DNA from: Candidatus Hopanoidivorans cymbastelae
Lineage (GTDB): Bacteria; Actinomycetota; Acidimicrobiia; Acidimicrobiales; Hopanoidiivorantaceae
Reading direction: 5' to 3'
Length of the DNA: 48,413 nt
Assembly: GCA_028283145.1 (NCBI GenBank)
Contig: JAPYNY010000061.1
Coordinates: forward strand, 1-48,413
Both the position numbers and the translations under genes were made by a program. Below, one piece after another: positions 1-7,353 of this stretch. The notes under the pieces were generated by a model. It saw nothing but the letters and a program-made list of their open reading frames with translations. It did no database searches and was not told the DNA's origin. Numbering within the stretch: the stretch's first letter is position 1; every line of letters begins with the position of its first letter.

Positions 1-48
1 CATCTCCCTCCGATTAACAGAGTACCTCAATTGCTTGAGGATAACTTC

Positions 49-76
49 AGTATAGCATGTCGCGCTGAGAACACAA
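49..76 (-). promoter_or_regulatory. sigma70-type promoter reading out of the left window edge
   Basis: On the minus strand TTGTGT (76-71) is followed by a 16-nt spacer and TATACT (54-49). A small hairpin with a 6-bp stem (25-40) lies just downstream, then a GGAGGGAG stretch directly before an ATG at positions 3-1, so a gene probably leaves the window here on the minus strand. The promoter and its spacer resemble the promoter at 923-951 (see the imperfect repeat). Visual match only. Confidence 0.5.
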
Positions 77-129
77 CACGATTTTTTTTGGATTCTGGCA
101 AGATGCCCCGGCTTCAGGCGTATCAAACC

Positions 130-591
130 CTATGCCAGCACGCGCATCCACTCACCGCACGTTATGAAAGGCTCCTTGGTGAAGTCAGGAAATGAAGTGA
201 ACCCTCCTTTGCCGTCAGGTATGATTTCAGGTGGGTAATTTTTCCGGAACCACCTCTTGCCATGTCTGTACATGAAGTCGTTCATACCTGCTTCCAAAAC
301 TTCGAACACTTCAATATCCACGAACACGTTGTAGCCGTAATCGTCGGCGATAGGCGCCGCGTCCATCGCTTGCTTTAGTATGCGTTCAAGATTGCCCGTA
401 AAATCCGGCCTCATGTCTGCATAGTTGCTGGGCTCCATGTCCTCATAGTGCAAGACGAAAGACGCCACGAACTTATTGTTGTTGTCTGCGTTCTTGTCGC
501 ATGTCCGCAGTGTGGCATGCAGATTGTATGGCCAGCAGCATGTGTTGTGTACAAGTGAGAATATGATATGGTCAATCATGTAAGCCGTCAT
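130..591 (-). CDS. hypothetical protein, 153 aa
   Basis: I do not recognise this protein. The start is well supported: AAAGGAG lies 7 nt upstream of the ATG at 591. The product is soluble-looking, with no membrane segment or signal peptide, and is rich in aromatic residues, Asp and Asn (NADNNNK near residue 35). The segment FVDIEVFEV near residue 90 looks like a beta strand, and HGKRWFRKNYPPE follows. Codon use is more AT-rich than in the neighbouring mfd operon, which together with the flanking promoter repeats suggests a mobile or recently acquired gene. It is transcribed in the same direction as mfd but separated by a terminator hairpin and a 400-base leader. No function is proposed. Confidence 0.65.
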   Translation of the reverse strand: MTAYMIDHIIFSLVHNTCCWPYNLHATLRTCDKNADNNNKFVASFVLHYEDMEPSNYADMRPDFTGNLERILKQAMDAAPIADDYGYNVFVDIEVFEVLEAGMNDFMYRHGKRWFRKNYPPEIIPDGKGGFTSFPDFTKEPFITCGEWMRVLA

Positions 592-733
592 AGGCTATCT
601 CCTTTCGGTGTTTTGTTTGTCTGAAACTCGTCAGGCAGGTCTCTTTCCCTGCTATGCCGCTTGGGTTAATGGCATTTCGTTTAGAATGGCAACTGAACGT
701 TGCATAGACTTTGTGTTCCTCGATGGTTCAACA

Positions 734-775
734 AGTGGGGCATACCCACTAAAACAACATCCACTTTGAAGTGGA
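734..775. other. two adjacent hairpins in the leader of the 153-aa gene
   Basis: AGTGGG (734-739) pairs with CCCACT (745-750) around a 5-nt loop. TCCACT (760-765) pairs with AGTGGA (770-775) around TTGA. The two stems share the AGTGG/CCACT sequence, so alternative pairing between them is possible, as in an attenuator. Neither is followed by a clear U-tract. They could also be remnants of a transposon end; I see no transposase. Confidence 0.4.
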
Positions 776-844
776 CAAAATTATTGAAAATGTCGGGAGT
801 TACGCCAAGCTTCAATCTGACTGCCAAGCTCCAGCAGCCCTTAA

Positions 845-874
845 AATAGAGAAGCCGGCTTTCGCCGGCTCTCT
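845..874 (-). terminator. Rho-independent terminator-like hairpin downstream of mfd
   Basis: AGCCGGC (853-859) and GCCGGCT (864-870) form a perfect 7-bp GC-rich stem with a TTTC loop, extended by AGAG/CTCT across one bulged base. Read on the minus strand the hairpin is followed by TATTTTAA, a short U-rich tail. It ends the prs-rplY-pth-mfd block. It also sits about 45 nt downstream of the promoter at 951-923, so it may end or attenuate that transcript too. Confidence 0.65.
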
Positions 875-922
875 ACCAATGCTCCGAAAAGGCATCTCTC
901 CCCAATAAATGGATTAATTCTC

Positions 923-951
923 ATTATAGCAGCATCACGCTAGAAACACAA
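923..951 (-). promoter_or_regulatory. strong sigma70-type promoter downstream of mfd
   Basis: On the minus strand TTGTGT (951-946) is followed by a 17-nt spacer and a consensus TATAAT (928-923). The expected start is near 916, beyond the mfd stop, so this is not an mfd promoter. It can drive the 153-aa gene, or only a transcript of about 75 nt ending at the hairpin at 874-845. Confidence 0.6.
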
Positions 952-991
952 CACGACTTTGGGTTTTCGCGCCAAGTTATTTTGCCATGTC

Positions 992-3900
992 TTACATTTC
1001 CCGGTCTGGCATGAGTTCTCGCAGCGCATGCAGAATTTCTGTGGCTGCTGTGGTTTCGCTGCTGAGCGCCAAATTCAAAGTGTGCGAACTCTCGTCAAGC
1101 GTTGAGCCACCGAAGAGACGCTCTAAACGTGCTACCTTGCTCATGGGCAGTTCAATCGGTGAAATCTGAGCCTCCAGTTGCCGCGCCCTGGGATTGCGAC
1201 GCACTTTGACCTTGCTGATCTCGTGCTTGAAGCATTCAGCGCGCAGTCGAGCAACGTCCAACAGAGCCAAGGCCTCAGGCGGCAACTCCCCAAAGCGATC
1301 GCGCCACTGCGCCGCCAGATCGTCAGCTTCAGCTTCAGTACGAACCGCGGCCACGTTCCTGTAGGCTTCCAACCTGGTTGCCTCATGTGAGATGTAGTCG
1401 CTTGGCAAATGCGACTGGCGCAGCAAGTCCAATTCCACCTCCAGGGCTTGCTTCGGAGTTTCCCCCTTCAACTCAGCCACCTTTTCGCTTACCAACTGGC
1501 AGTAGAGGTCATAGCCCACCGCGGCGATGTGCCCCGATTGCCCAACTCCCAAAAGGTTGCCAGCCCCCCGCAACTCCAAATCGCGCATTGCCACCAGCGA
1601 ACCCGCCCCTAGTTCAGTGTGTTCCTCAATGGTCTTCAAGCGCTCATAAGCCTCCTGCGAAAGCGACATGTCGGCAGGAGTGAACAGGTAGGCATAGGCA
1701 CGCTGATGGGAACGCCCGACCCTTCCTCTCAGCTGATGCAGCTGGGCTAGCCCGAATCGGTGGGCGTTTTCCACGATAAGCGTGTTGACGGAGGCAATGT
1801 CGGTGCCAGACTCAATGATCGTGGTGCAAACCAGCACGTCATAGTGCTTGTCAACGAAGCTGTTGACCACCTCTTCCAGCTGAGCCCCGTCCATTTGCCC
1901 ATGCGCTACCACAAACCTGGCTTCGGGCACGAGCCGCCTGAGATCCTCGGCCTTGGCTTCAATGGAAAGCACGTGGTTGTGAACGTAAAAGACTTGCCCC
2001 TCCCGCAGCAGCTCCCGCTTGATGGCTTCAGCTACGGCGCGTTCGTCATAGCTGCCCACGTAGGTGAAGATAGGCTGGCGGTCTTGCGGCGGAGTTTGGA
2101 TGATAGACAGGTCTCTTATGCCGGTGAGGCTCAACTCCAAGGTGCGGGGGATGGGCGTGGCGGTCATCGTCAGCACATCCACGTTGGTGCGCAGTGTCTT
2201 GATGCGCTCCTTGTGCTTGACGCCAAAACGCTGCTCTTCGTCCAAAATCAACAGCCCCAAGTCGTGAAACTTGACGTCTTTGGACAGCAGGCGATGCGTG
2301 CCGATGACGAGCTGAACATCCCCTGATGCCAGCCCCTGCAGGATTGAGCGGGCCTTGGCAGAGCTGACAAAACGCGAGAGCAACTCCATACGCACCGGAA
2401 AGCTGCCGAAACGTTCCCGGAAGGTTTCAAAATGCTGCTGAGCCAGCAAAGTAGTCGGCACCAGCAGAGCCACTTGTTTGTCGGCGTTGACGGCCTTGAA
2501 AGCGGCTCTGATGGCCACCTCGGTTTTGCCAAACCCCACATCTCCGCAGACCAAGCGATCCATCGGAGCAGGGCTTTCCATGTCGGACTTGACTGTTTGG
2601 ATGGCATGCAGCTGGTCGGGAGTTTCCTCGTAGGGGAAGCTGGACTCCAACTCGTTTTGCCAGACGTTGTCGGCGGGAAAGGCATACCCATCGTTGATTT
2701 TGCGGTGCTGATAGAGATCTACCAGCTCATCGGCCACTTCGGCCGCGGCCGCTCGGGCTTTGCTGGTAGTACGCTGCCAATCGGAGCCCCCCATACGGCT
2801 GAGTTTGGGCGTCTCGCCCCCGGTGTAGGGCTTGATTGCGTCCAGCTGTTCAATGGGCACGAAGAGTTTGTCCTTGCCGCGGTATTCAAGCAGAAGGTAG
2901 TCGGTCAGCACGCCCTGAATTTCGTGGGTTTTGATGCCGCCGTATCTGGCTATTCCGTGCCGGCGGTGGACCACATAGCTGCCAATCTCAAAGGGGATGG
3001 AAGCTCGCAAGATTTCCGCCGGGCTGGTTGCGGCAGCTGAGCTGGCTGCTCCGGCGGCACTGGGCACCCTGGCTGGGCCCGCCGCCTTGGTTGCGTTAGC
3101 AGAGTTATTCTGGCCCGCTCTGGCTTGGGCGCTTGCACCGCGCTTGGTTTTTCCCGTTCCCCTGGGTGGCTTTCGCGGCAGGGTTCGCTGGCGTTTTTTG
3201 CCCGTGATTTCAGATTCTGTCAAAACGGCTAATTTCAGGTCGTCCAAGATGAAACCCTGTTGCAAGGCAGCCGTGACCACTCCGGAAGCTTCACCGTCAG
3301 ATGCCTCCATGACGGACAGATGGATGTTGTGGTCGGCCAGCTGCTCCGCAATTCTGGCGGCGGAATTGGGATTGTCGGCCGTGACCGTTACGCCGTAGCC
3401 TTCTTCCAGCAAATCTCCCAGGGACGGGAATGGCCCGGCCACTCGTAAACCCGGCGATAGTTGAGGCCAAGAACGGGCTTTGATTTTTTGGGTTGTGACG
3501 GCACCTGTTTTTTTCCTCACGGCTGAAGCCATCAACGCAACTTGAGCACCGCTGAATTTCTCCAGAGCCCGCTCATAAGAAACATGCAACGGGCTGGGCA
3601 GGCTTTGGCTCAGAGCCTCCGGGTTGTCTGGCGAGGAGCCGATCCAAGCTTCGGCAAAAGCAGTTACAAGCTCGCTTTCCTCCTTTTGGATTTCCTTGGC
3701 GCGGCCAGCTAGCCACTTGGCGTCCACACAGACGACCAGACTTTCGTCAGCCAACACGTCTCCCAGCACCAACTCCTCATCAATCAGCCAGGGCAGATAG
3801 GATTCCATGCCGTCAAACATCTCCTCGCGCTCCAGTTGCTGCCACCAGGAGCTAGCCCAAGGCGCTTCAGCTTGAAGTTGGGTAGCTCGCTGGCGCACTT

Positions 3901-4654
3901 GCCTGGTGGGCAAAAGCTCTCGGCACGGGAAAAACTCCACTGAGGTGATGTCGGCCACAGAGCGTTGGTCTGAGAGTGAAAATTCAGTCAGTCGCTCAAT
4001 GGTGTCGCCCCAGAAATCAAGCCTGACGGGATGGGCTGCGTTGGAACCATAGACATCCACAATTGAGCCGCGCACCGCTATATTGCCACAGTGTTCAACT
4101 TGGGGGCAACGCCTGTAGCCACCCTTGATGAACTGCTCAACTAGCTTGTCTCTATCAAAGGCCTGACCTACCTGAACTTGAATGGGCACGACCTTCAAGC
4201 TGTCAGGGACGAGCCGCTGGGTGAGGGCGCCAAGTGGGACGACTACCACGGCAGGGGCTTGTCCGGGGGTGCGAAGTCGCCAAAGGATTCGCAGTCTTTC
4301 CCCCATGGATTGGAAGGTGGGGCTTACTTTTTCAAATGGGAAGGTCTCCCAGGCGACAAAGCGCTCAACGTTGTTTTCGCCCAGCCAAACGGTCAGTTCG
4401 CTGGCCAAGAACTCAGCGGCTGTGGAAGTCGGAACTACGGCTATGACGGGCGAAGGGTGGCGCGCAGCCATTCTGCTATAGCCTAAGGCTGCCAAAATGG
4501 GAACTTGAGCTACTTCAGGCGCCACAATGTTAGCTTGATTTCTGGTCTCGCCGAACAAGCTCCCCTTGAAGAGATTCTCAAACTGAAACTCAGAAGCGAG
4601 TTGCTGCAGCAGCGGTTGGAGTGGATTCATCTTCGGGTTGGCGGGTTGGCTCAA
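992..4654 (-). CDS. mfd: transcription-repair coupling factor Mfd
   Basis: Mfd is an ATP-dependent DNA translocase that removes RNA polymerase stalled at lesions and recruits UvrA. The 1220-aa length is normal for the family. A UvrB-like N-terminal region is followed by a CarD-type RNA polymerase interaction domain near residue 555 (YVVHRRHGIARYGG). The translocase has Walker A GDVGFGKTE near residue 704 and the DEEQRFG box near 804, then the TRG region and a C-terminal domain. A basic, Ala/Ser-rich linker of about 60 residues just before the CarD domain is unusual. The start is TTG at 4654 and its TTGA overlaps the pth stop, which favours translational coupling; an ATG at 4630 is the alternative and has no better ribosome site. 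Confidence 0.97.
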   Translation of the reverse strand: MSQPANPKMNPLQPLLQQLASEFQFENLFKGSLFGETRNQANIVAPEVAQVPILAALGYSRMAARHPSPVIAVVPTSTAAEFLASELTVWLGENNVERFVAWETFPFEKVSPTFQSMGERLRILWRLRTPGQAPAVVVVPLGALTQRLVPDSLKVVPIQVQVGQAFDRDKLVEQFIKGGYRRCPQVEHCGNIAVRGSIVDVYGSNAAHPVRLDFWGDTIERLTEFSLSDQRSVADITSVEFFPCRELLPTRQVRQRATQLQAEAPWASSWWQQLEREEMFDGMESYLPWLIDEELVLGDVLADESLVVCVDAKWLAGRAKEIQKEESELVTAFAEAWIGSSPDNPEALSQSLPSPLHVSYERALEKFSGAQVALMASAVRKKTGAVTTQKIKARSWPQLSPGLRVAGPFPSLGDLLEEGYGVTVTADNPNSAARIAEQLADHNIHLSVMEASDGEASGVVTAALQQGFILDDLKLAVLTESEITGKKRQRTLPRKPPRGTGKTKRGASAQARAGQNNSANATKAAGPARVPSAAGAASSAAATSPAEILRASIPFEIGSYVVHRRHGIARYGGIKTHEIQGVLTDYLLLEYRGKDKLFVPIEQLDAIKPYTGGETPKLSRMGGSDWQRTTSKARAAAAEVADELVDLYQHRKINDGYAFPADNVWQNELESSFPYEETPDQLHAIQTVKSDMESPAPMDRLVCGDVGFGKTEVAIRAAFKAVNADKQVALLVPTTLLAQQHFETFRERFGSFPVRMELLSRFVSSAKARSILQGLASGDVQLVIGTHRLLSKDVKFHDLGLLILDEEQRFGVKHKERIKTLRTNVDVLTMTATPIPRTLELSLTGIRDLSIIQTPPQDRQPIFTYVGSYDERAVAEAIKRELLREGQVFYVHNHVLSIEAKAEDLRRLVPEARFVVAHGQMDGAQLEEVVNSFVDKHYDVLVCTTIIESGTDIASVNTLIVENAHRFGLAQLHQLRGRVGRSHQRAYAYLFTPADMSLSQEAYERLKTIEEHTELGAGSLVAMRDLELRGAGNLLGVGQSGHIAAVGYDLYCQLVSEKVAELKGETPKQALEVELDLLRQSHLPSDYISHEATRLEAYRNVAAVRTEAEADDLAAQWRDRFGELPPEALALLDVARLRAECFKHEISKVKVRRNPRARQLEAQISPIELPMSKVARLERLFGGSTLDESSHTLNLALSSETTAATEILHALRELMPDREM

Positions 4655-5265
4655 CTTTGACGAGAAATAGCAGCTTCCAAACCCATGGTGACCATTTCAA
4701 GCATGGTATCTACTGCGGTTTGTTTGGCATGCTGCAACAATTCACGTTCCTCAGGTGGGGGGGCACTCAACACATAGTCGGCTCCCAACTCTTTGCTAGG
4801 CGGTTTGCCGACCCCCACGCGAATACGGGTGAAATCGGAGGCGCCTAGTCGGGAACGAATGGAGACGAGTCCGTTGTGGCCACCCAACCCGCCACCTGCT
4901 TTAATTCTCATCCGACCGGGTGGCAGGTCAAGTTCGTCATGAACTATCACAAGCCTTTCCCAGTCGTAAAAACGCCAGTGTCGCACCAGCCCCCGAACCG
5001 CTTCGCCTGAATGGTTCATGTAGGTAGTCGGCTGGGCAAGCAGCAGGTTGGTTTCCCCTTCGCTGGCGGGGGCGGGCAAGCTCGCCTGCCAGAGTTTACA
5101 TCCGTGGCGGCTCTTTTGCTTGGTTGCTTTGAGCTCTGAAGCTAGCAGTGCCACCACATCAGCACCTATGTTATGGCGGGTGTCACGGAACTCAGCCCCC
5201 GGATTGCCCAAGCCGATGATCAGCCAATCGGGCTTCGGGCCAGCGGGTTTACGCCTCAGAGCCAT
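4651..5265 (-). CDS. pth: peptidyl-tRNA hydrolase
   Basis: Pth cleaves peptidyl-tRNA released from stalled ribosomes and recycles tRNA. The 204-aa protein has the family signature GLGNPG at 18-23 and RHNIG with catalytic His31. It also has the YMNHSG asparagine motif near 82-87, HDELD with Asp110, and the GGGLGGHNG loop. The order rplY-pth-mfd is common in actinobacteria. Its stop overlaps the mfd start by four bases. About 154 nt separate it from rplY, with no clear terminator. Confidence 0.97.
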   Translation of the reverse strand: MALRRKPAGPKPDWLIIGLGNPGAEFRDTRHNIGADVVALLASELKATKQKSRHGCKLWQASLPAPASEGETNLLLAQPTTYMNHSGEAVRGLVRHWRFYDWERLVIVHDELDLPPGRMRIKAGGGLGGHNGLVSIRSRLGASDFTRIRVGVGKPPSKELGADYVLSAPPPEERELLQHAKQTAVDTMLEMVTMGLEAAISRQS

Positions 5266-5419
5266 AAGGGGCGTAAGATTTGTGGGTGTGAGACTGGTCG
5301 GTGCGAGGCTTTATTTTCAGTCGGCGAGCAAAGCAAATACCCGCAGGGTAAACATCCGGGTTGGAAAAGCCGAAAAAAGCCGATAGCCGCGGCTGCTTGA
5401 CGAAAAAGTCGCCCCAATC

Positions 5420-6094
5420 TTATTCGGATGTTTCCTCGGCAGAGCTCGCTTCACCCTCAGGAGTTTCTGCGGCAGCTTCACCTTCAACCGCTTCACCTTC
5501 CAACTCCTCTTCAGGTTCAGCAATTTCAACAATTCTGGGAATGGCCGCCTGCAGGACAGAAGTTTCAGGGTCAACTGCGGTGACGGTTCCCTGCGGAAGT
5601 TGGATGTCGCCGACAGTGATGGAATCGCCAACTTGAAGGTGTGTAATGTCAATCTCAAGCTGGTTTGGGATGAGGTCGGGCTTGGTGGTGATGGTCAACT
5701 CAAACAGAGACTGCTCAATGATGCCTCCCGCCAAGGTTAGCTCATGCGCATCCCCGGTGGTCTGAATGGGCACATCCACCGTTACGTCTTGTTCAGGGTC
5801 AATGCGAAGAAAATCAACGTGCAGCACTTCTTCGCGATAGGGATGCCACTGAATGTCTTTGACGATGCCAATTTCTTGTGCTCCTTCAACATCCAACGTC
5901 AAAATGGCATTGCGCCCGGCAGTAGTGGTGAGCACACTTCTGAGGTCGGAAAATTCAACTGCCACGTGAGTAGCTTCAGTGCCTAGTCCATAAATAACCG
6001 AGGGAATAATGCCTTCCCTGCGCATACGGCGAGAAGAGCGCGTGCCAAGGGCAGGGCGCATTTTCAGAGGTAGCAAAAGTTCTTGGTCGTTCAT
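5420..6094 (-). CDS. rplY: 50S ribosomal protein L25/general stress protein Ctc
   Basis: This is the long (TL5/Ctc) form of bL25, which binds 5S rRNA in the large subunit. The 224 residues comprise an N-terminal L25 domain (RMRREGIIPSVIYG near residue 23), the beta-barrel C-domain and a very acidic Glu/Ala-rich tail of about 35 residues. The ATG at 6094 has GGAG 7 nt upstream. It lies between prs and pth, the usual neighbours. Confidence 0.96.
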   Translation of the reverse strand: MNDQELLLPLKMRPALGTRSSRRMRREGIIPSVIYGLGTEATHVAVEFSDLRSVLTTTAGRNAILTLDVEGAQEIGIVKDIQWHPYREEVLHVDFLRIDPEQDVTVDVPIQTTGDAHELTLAGGIIEQSLFELTITTKPDLIPNQLEIDITHLQVGDSITVGDIQLPQGTVTAVDPETSVLQAAIPRIVEIAEPEEELEGEAVEGEAAAETPEGEASSAEETSE

Positions 6095-6113
6095 CTGAGG
6101 TCTCCAAATTGTC

Positions 6114-6141
6114 GTATAACATCCTACAGCCTGTGAAGCAA
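6114..6141 (-). promoter_or_regulatory. candidate promoter of rplY
   Basis: On the minus strand TTGCTT (6141-6136), a 16-nt spacer and TTATAC (6119-6114) lie just upstream of the rplY ribosome site, inside the 78-nt prs-rplY gap. If real, it would allow rplY-pth-mfd to be expressed apart from prs. Confidence 0.35.
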
Positions 6142-6172
6142 TTTGACGTGAAGATGTGCAGGGTGGAGGTGG

Positions 6173-7153
6173 CTACGTAAGGTTTTGACCTCCGAAGATG
6201 TCACTCACAGAGGTATTGCCGAAGATCGCGTCAATAGCGTCGGCTATGATAGGCGCAACGGACAAGACCTTCAGCTTAGGAAATTGCTTTTCAGGGGGAA
6301 TGGGAAGGGTGTTGGTAACGACAATCTCTTCAATGACGCTGTTTGACAATCGCTCCGTGGCTGGGCCAGAAAACACCCCGTGGGTGGCCGCCGCGCAGAC
6401 TTTTGCTGCCCCGCGCTCCATTAGCTGTTCGGCGGCTGCCGTAAGAGTGCCGCCAGTGTCAATCATGTCGTCTATCAGCACACAAGTTCTGCCCTTCACC
6501 TCCCCTACAACTTCCCTGGCTTCAACGCTGTTGCGGGTGGTAGTGCTGCGACGCTTGTACACAATGGCCAGATCCGCTCCGCTAACGCTGGCGTATCTTT
6601 CAGCCACCCGCACCCGGCCCGCGTCAGGCGAAGCCACCACAAGCTCTTCTCCAAGGCTGTCGAAGTAGTCACACAGAATGGGCATGGCCGTAAGGTGATC
6701 CCAAGGCCCGTCAAAGAAACCCTGGATTTGCCCAGAGTGCAAGTCCACGCTGATAATGCGGTCCGCTCCAGCTGCTTGGAACAAATTAGCCATGAGTTTG
6801 GCCGAGATGGGTTCGCGTCCGGCAGCTTTGCGGTCTTGGCGGGCATAGCCGAAAAACGGACACACTGCGGTGATGCGCTGAGCCGAAGCCCGCTTAGCCG
6901 CATCCACCATCAGAATTTGCTGCATCACAGCATCGTTGATGGTATGGCACCCGAAAGCTCCGTGGCTTTGAAGTATGAAAATATCGGTTCCCCGCACCGA
7001 CTCTCCGAATTGGCAGTGAATTTCGCCGTTGGCAAACTCACCCATGTTGGTCTCACCCAGCTTGACCCCTAGACAATCGGCGATGGCTTCAGCTAGGGGC
7101 AGATTGGTGGAACCCGAAACAAGGTGAAGCTTGTGATGACTAATGGCTTCCAT
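6173..7153 (-). CDS. prs: ribose-phosphate pyrophosphokinase (PRPP synthetase)
   Basis: The enzyme makes phosphoribosyl pyrophosphate from ribose 5-phosphate and ATP for nucleotide, His, Trp and NAD synthesis. The 326 residues show the class I features: FANGEI near residue 40, FFGYARQDRK (ATP flexible loop) near 100, DLHSGQIQGFF near 137 and the PRPP-binding loop IDDMIDTGGT near 225. The usual DVGG position reads DAGR, a modest variation. It follows tRNA-Gln and precedes rplY on the same strand. Confidence 0.96.
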   Translation of the reverse strand: MEAISHHKLHLVSGSTNLPLAEAIADCLGVKLGETNMGEFANGEIHCQFGESVRGTDIFILQSHGAFGCHTINDAVMQQILMVDAAKRASAQRITAVCPFFGYARQDRKAAGREPISAKLMANLFQAAGADRIISVDLHSGQIQGFFDGPWDHLTAMPILCDYFDSLGEELVVASPDAGRVRVAERYASVSGADLAIVYKRRSTTTRNSVEAREVVGEVKGRTCVLIDDMIDTGGTLTAAAEQLMERGAAKVCAAATHGVFSGPATERLSNSVIEEIVVTNTLPIPPEKQFPKLKVLSVAPIIADAIDAIFGNTSVSDIFGGQNLT

Positions 7154-7208
7154 TGGGAGCGGGTTCCAAAATGGGCGTCTGCTGCTGTAGGTCTAGATTG
7201 TGCGCTTG

Positions 7209-7281
7209 CTGGCCGGGCAGGGCTTGAACCTGCAACCTCCTGGTCCAAAGCCAGGCGTTCTGCCTGTTGAACTACCGGCCA
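7209..7281 (-). tRNA. tRNA-Gln (anticodon TTG)
   Basis: A full cloverleaf can be drawn: 7-bp acceptor TGGCCGG/CCGGCCA, D stem GTTC/GAAC, anticodon stem CCTGG/CCAGG with loop CTTTGGA (anticodon TTG, reading CAA), and T stem GCAGG/CCTGC with loop TTCAAGC. The discriminator is G and the 3' CCA is not encoded (CAA follows). It is 55 nt upstream of prs and may be co-transcribed. Confidence 0.95.
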
Positions 7282-7304
7282 TCAACTAAATCTTATTGGC
7301 TTTT

Positions 7305-7334
7305 ATGCTATTTCATTTGTGTTGCAGCTGTCAT
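7305..7334 (-). promoter_or_regulatory. candidate promoter of tRNA-Gln
   Basis: On the minus strand ATGACA (7334-7329), an 18-nt spacer and TAGCAT (7310-7305) lie just upstream of the tRNA. A second -10-like TAAGAT is at 7295-7290. The position fits a tRNA promoter but the match is moderate. Confidence 0.35.
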
Positions 7335-7353
7335 TACAATTGAAATTGGCCAA

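Larger units (their letters stand above)
52..956. repeat. imperfect direct repeat (two copies, about 30 bp) flanking the 153-aa gene
   Basis: The copies are 52-81 and 926-956. Both begin with TATAGCA, share a C-GCT core and end in an exact 12-base AACACAACACGA (70-81 and 945-956). Each copy coincides with a minus-strand promoter. The range given covers both copies and the sequence between them; only the ends are repeated. Similarity includes the promoter spacers, which suggests duplication or a shared operator rather than chance promoter resemblance. Confidence 0.5.
592..991. other. 400-base leader region between mfd and the 153-aa gene
   Basis: No convincing protein gene is present. The region holds, in minus-strand order, the mfd 3' end, a strong promoter (951-923), a terminator-like hairpin (874-845), two further hairpins (775-760 and 750-734) and the Shine-Dalgarno of the 153-aa gene. 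If the promoter serves that gene, its 5' leader is about 325 nt and structured. Confidence 0.6.

Noticed and set aside
734-775. transposon terminal repeats
   Set aside because: The hairpins resemble inverted ends, but no transposase, target duplication or second end is visible.
829-895. possible leader peptide on the minus strand after the promoter at 951-923
   Set aside because: An ATG follows GGGGAG too closely (2 nt) and the short frame runs through the terminator hairpin; more likely a non-coding leader.
1760-2326. 188-codon open frame on the plus strand inside mfd
   Set aside because: It is antisense to the conserved helicase core of Mfd and its product has no recognisable motif; a shadow of codon bias.
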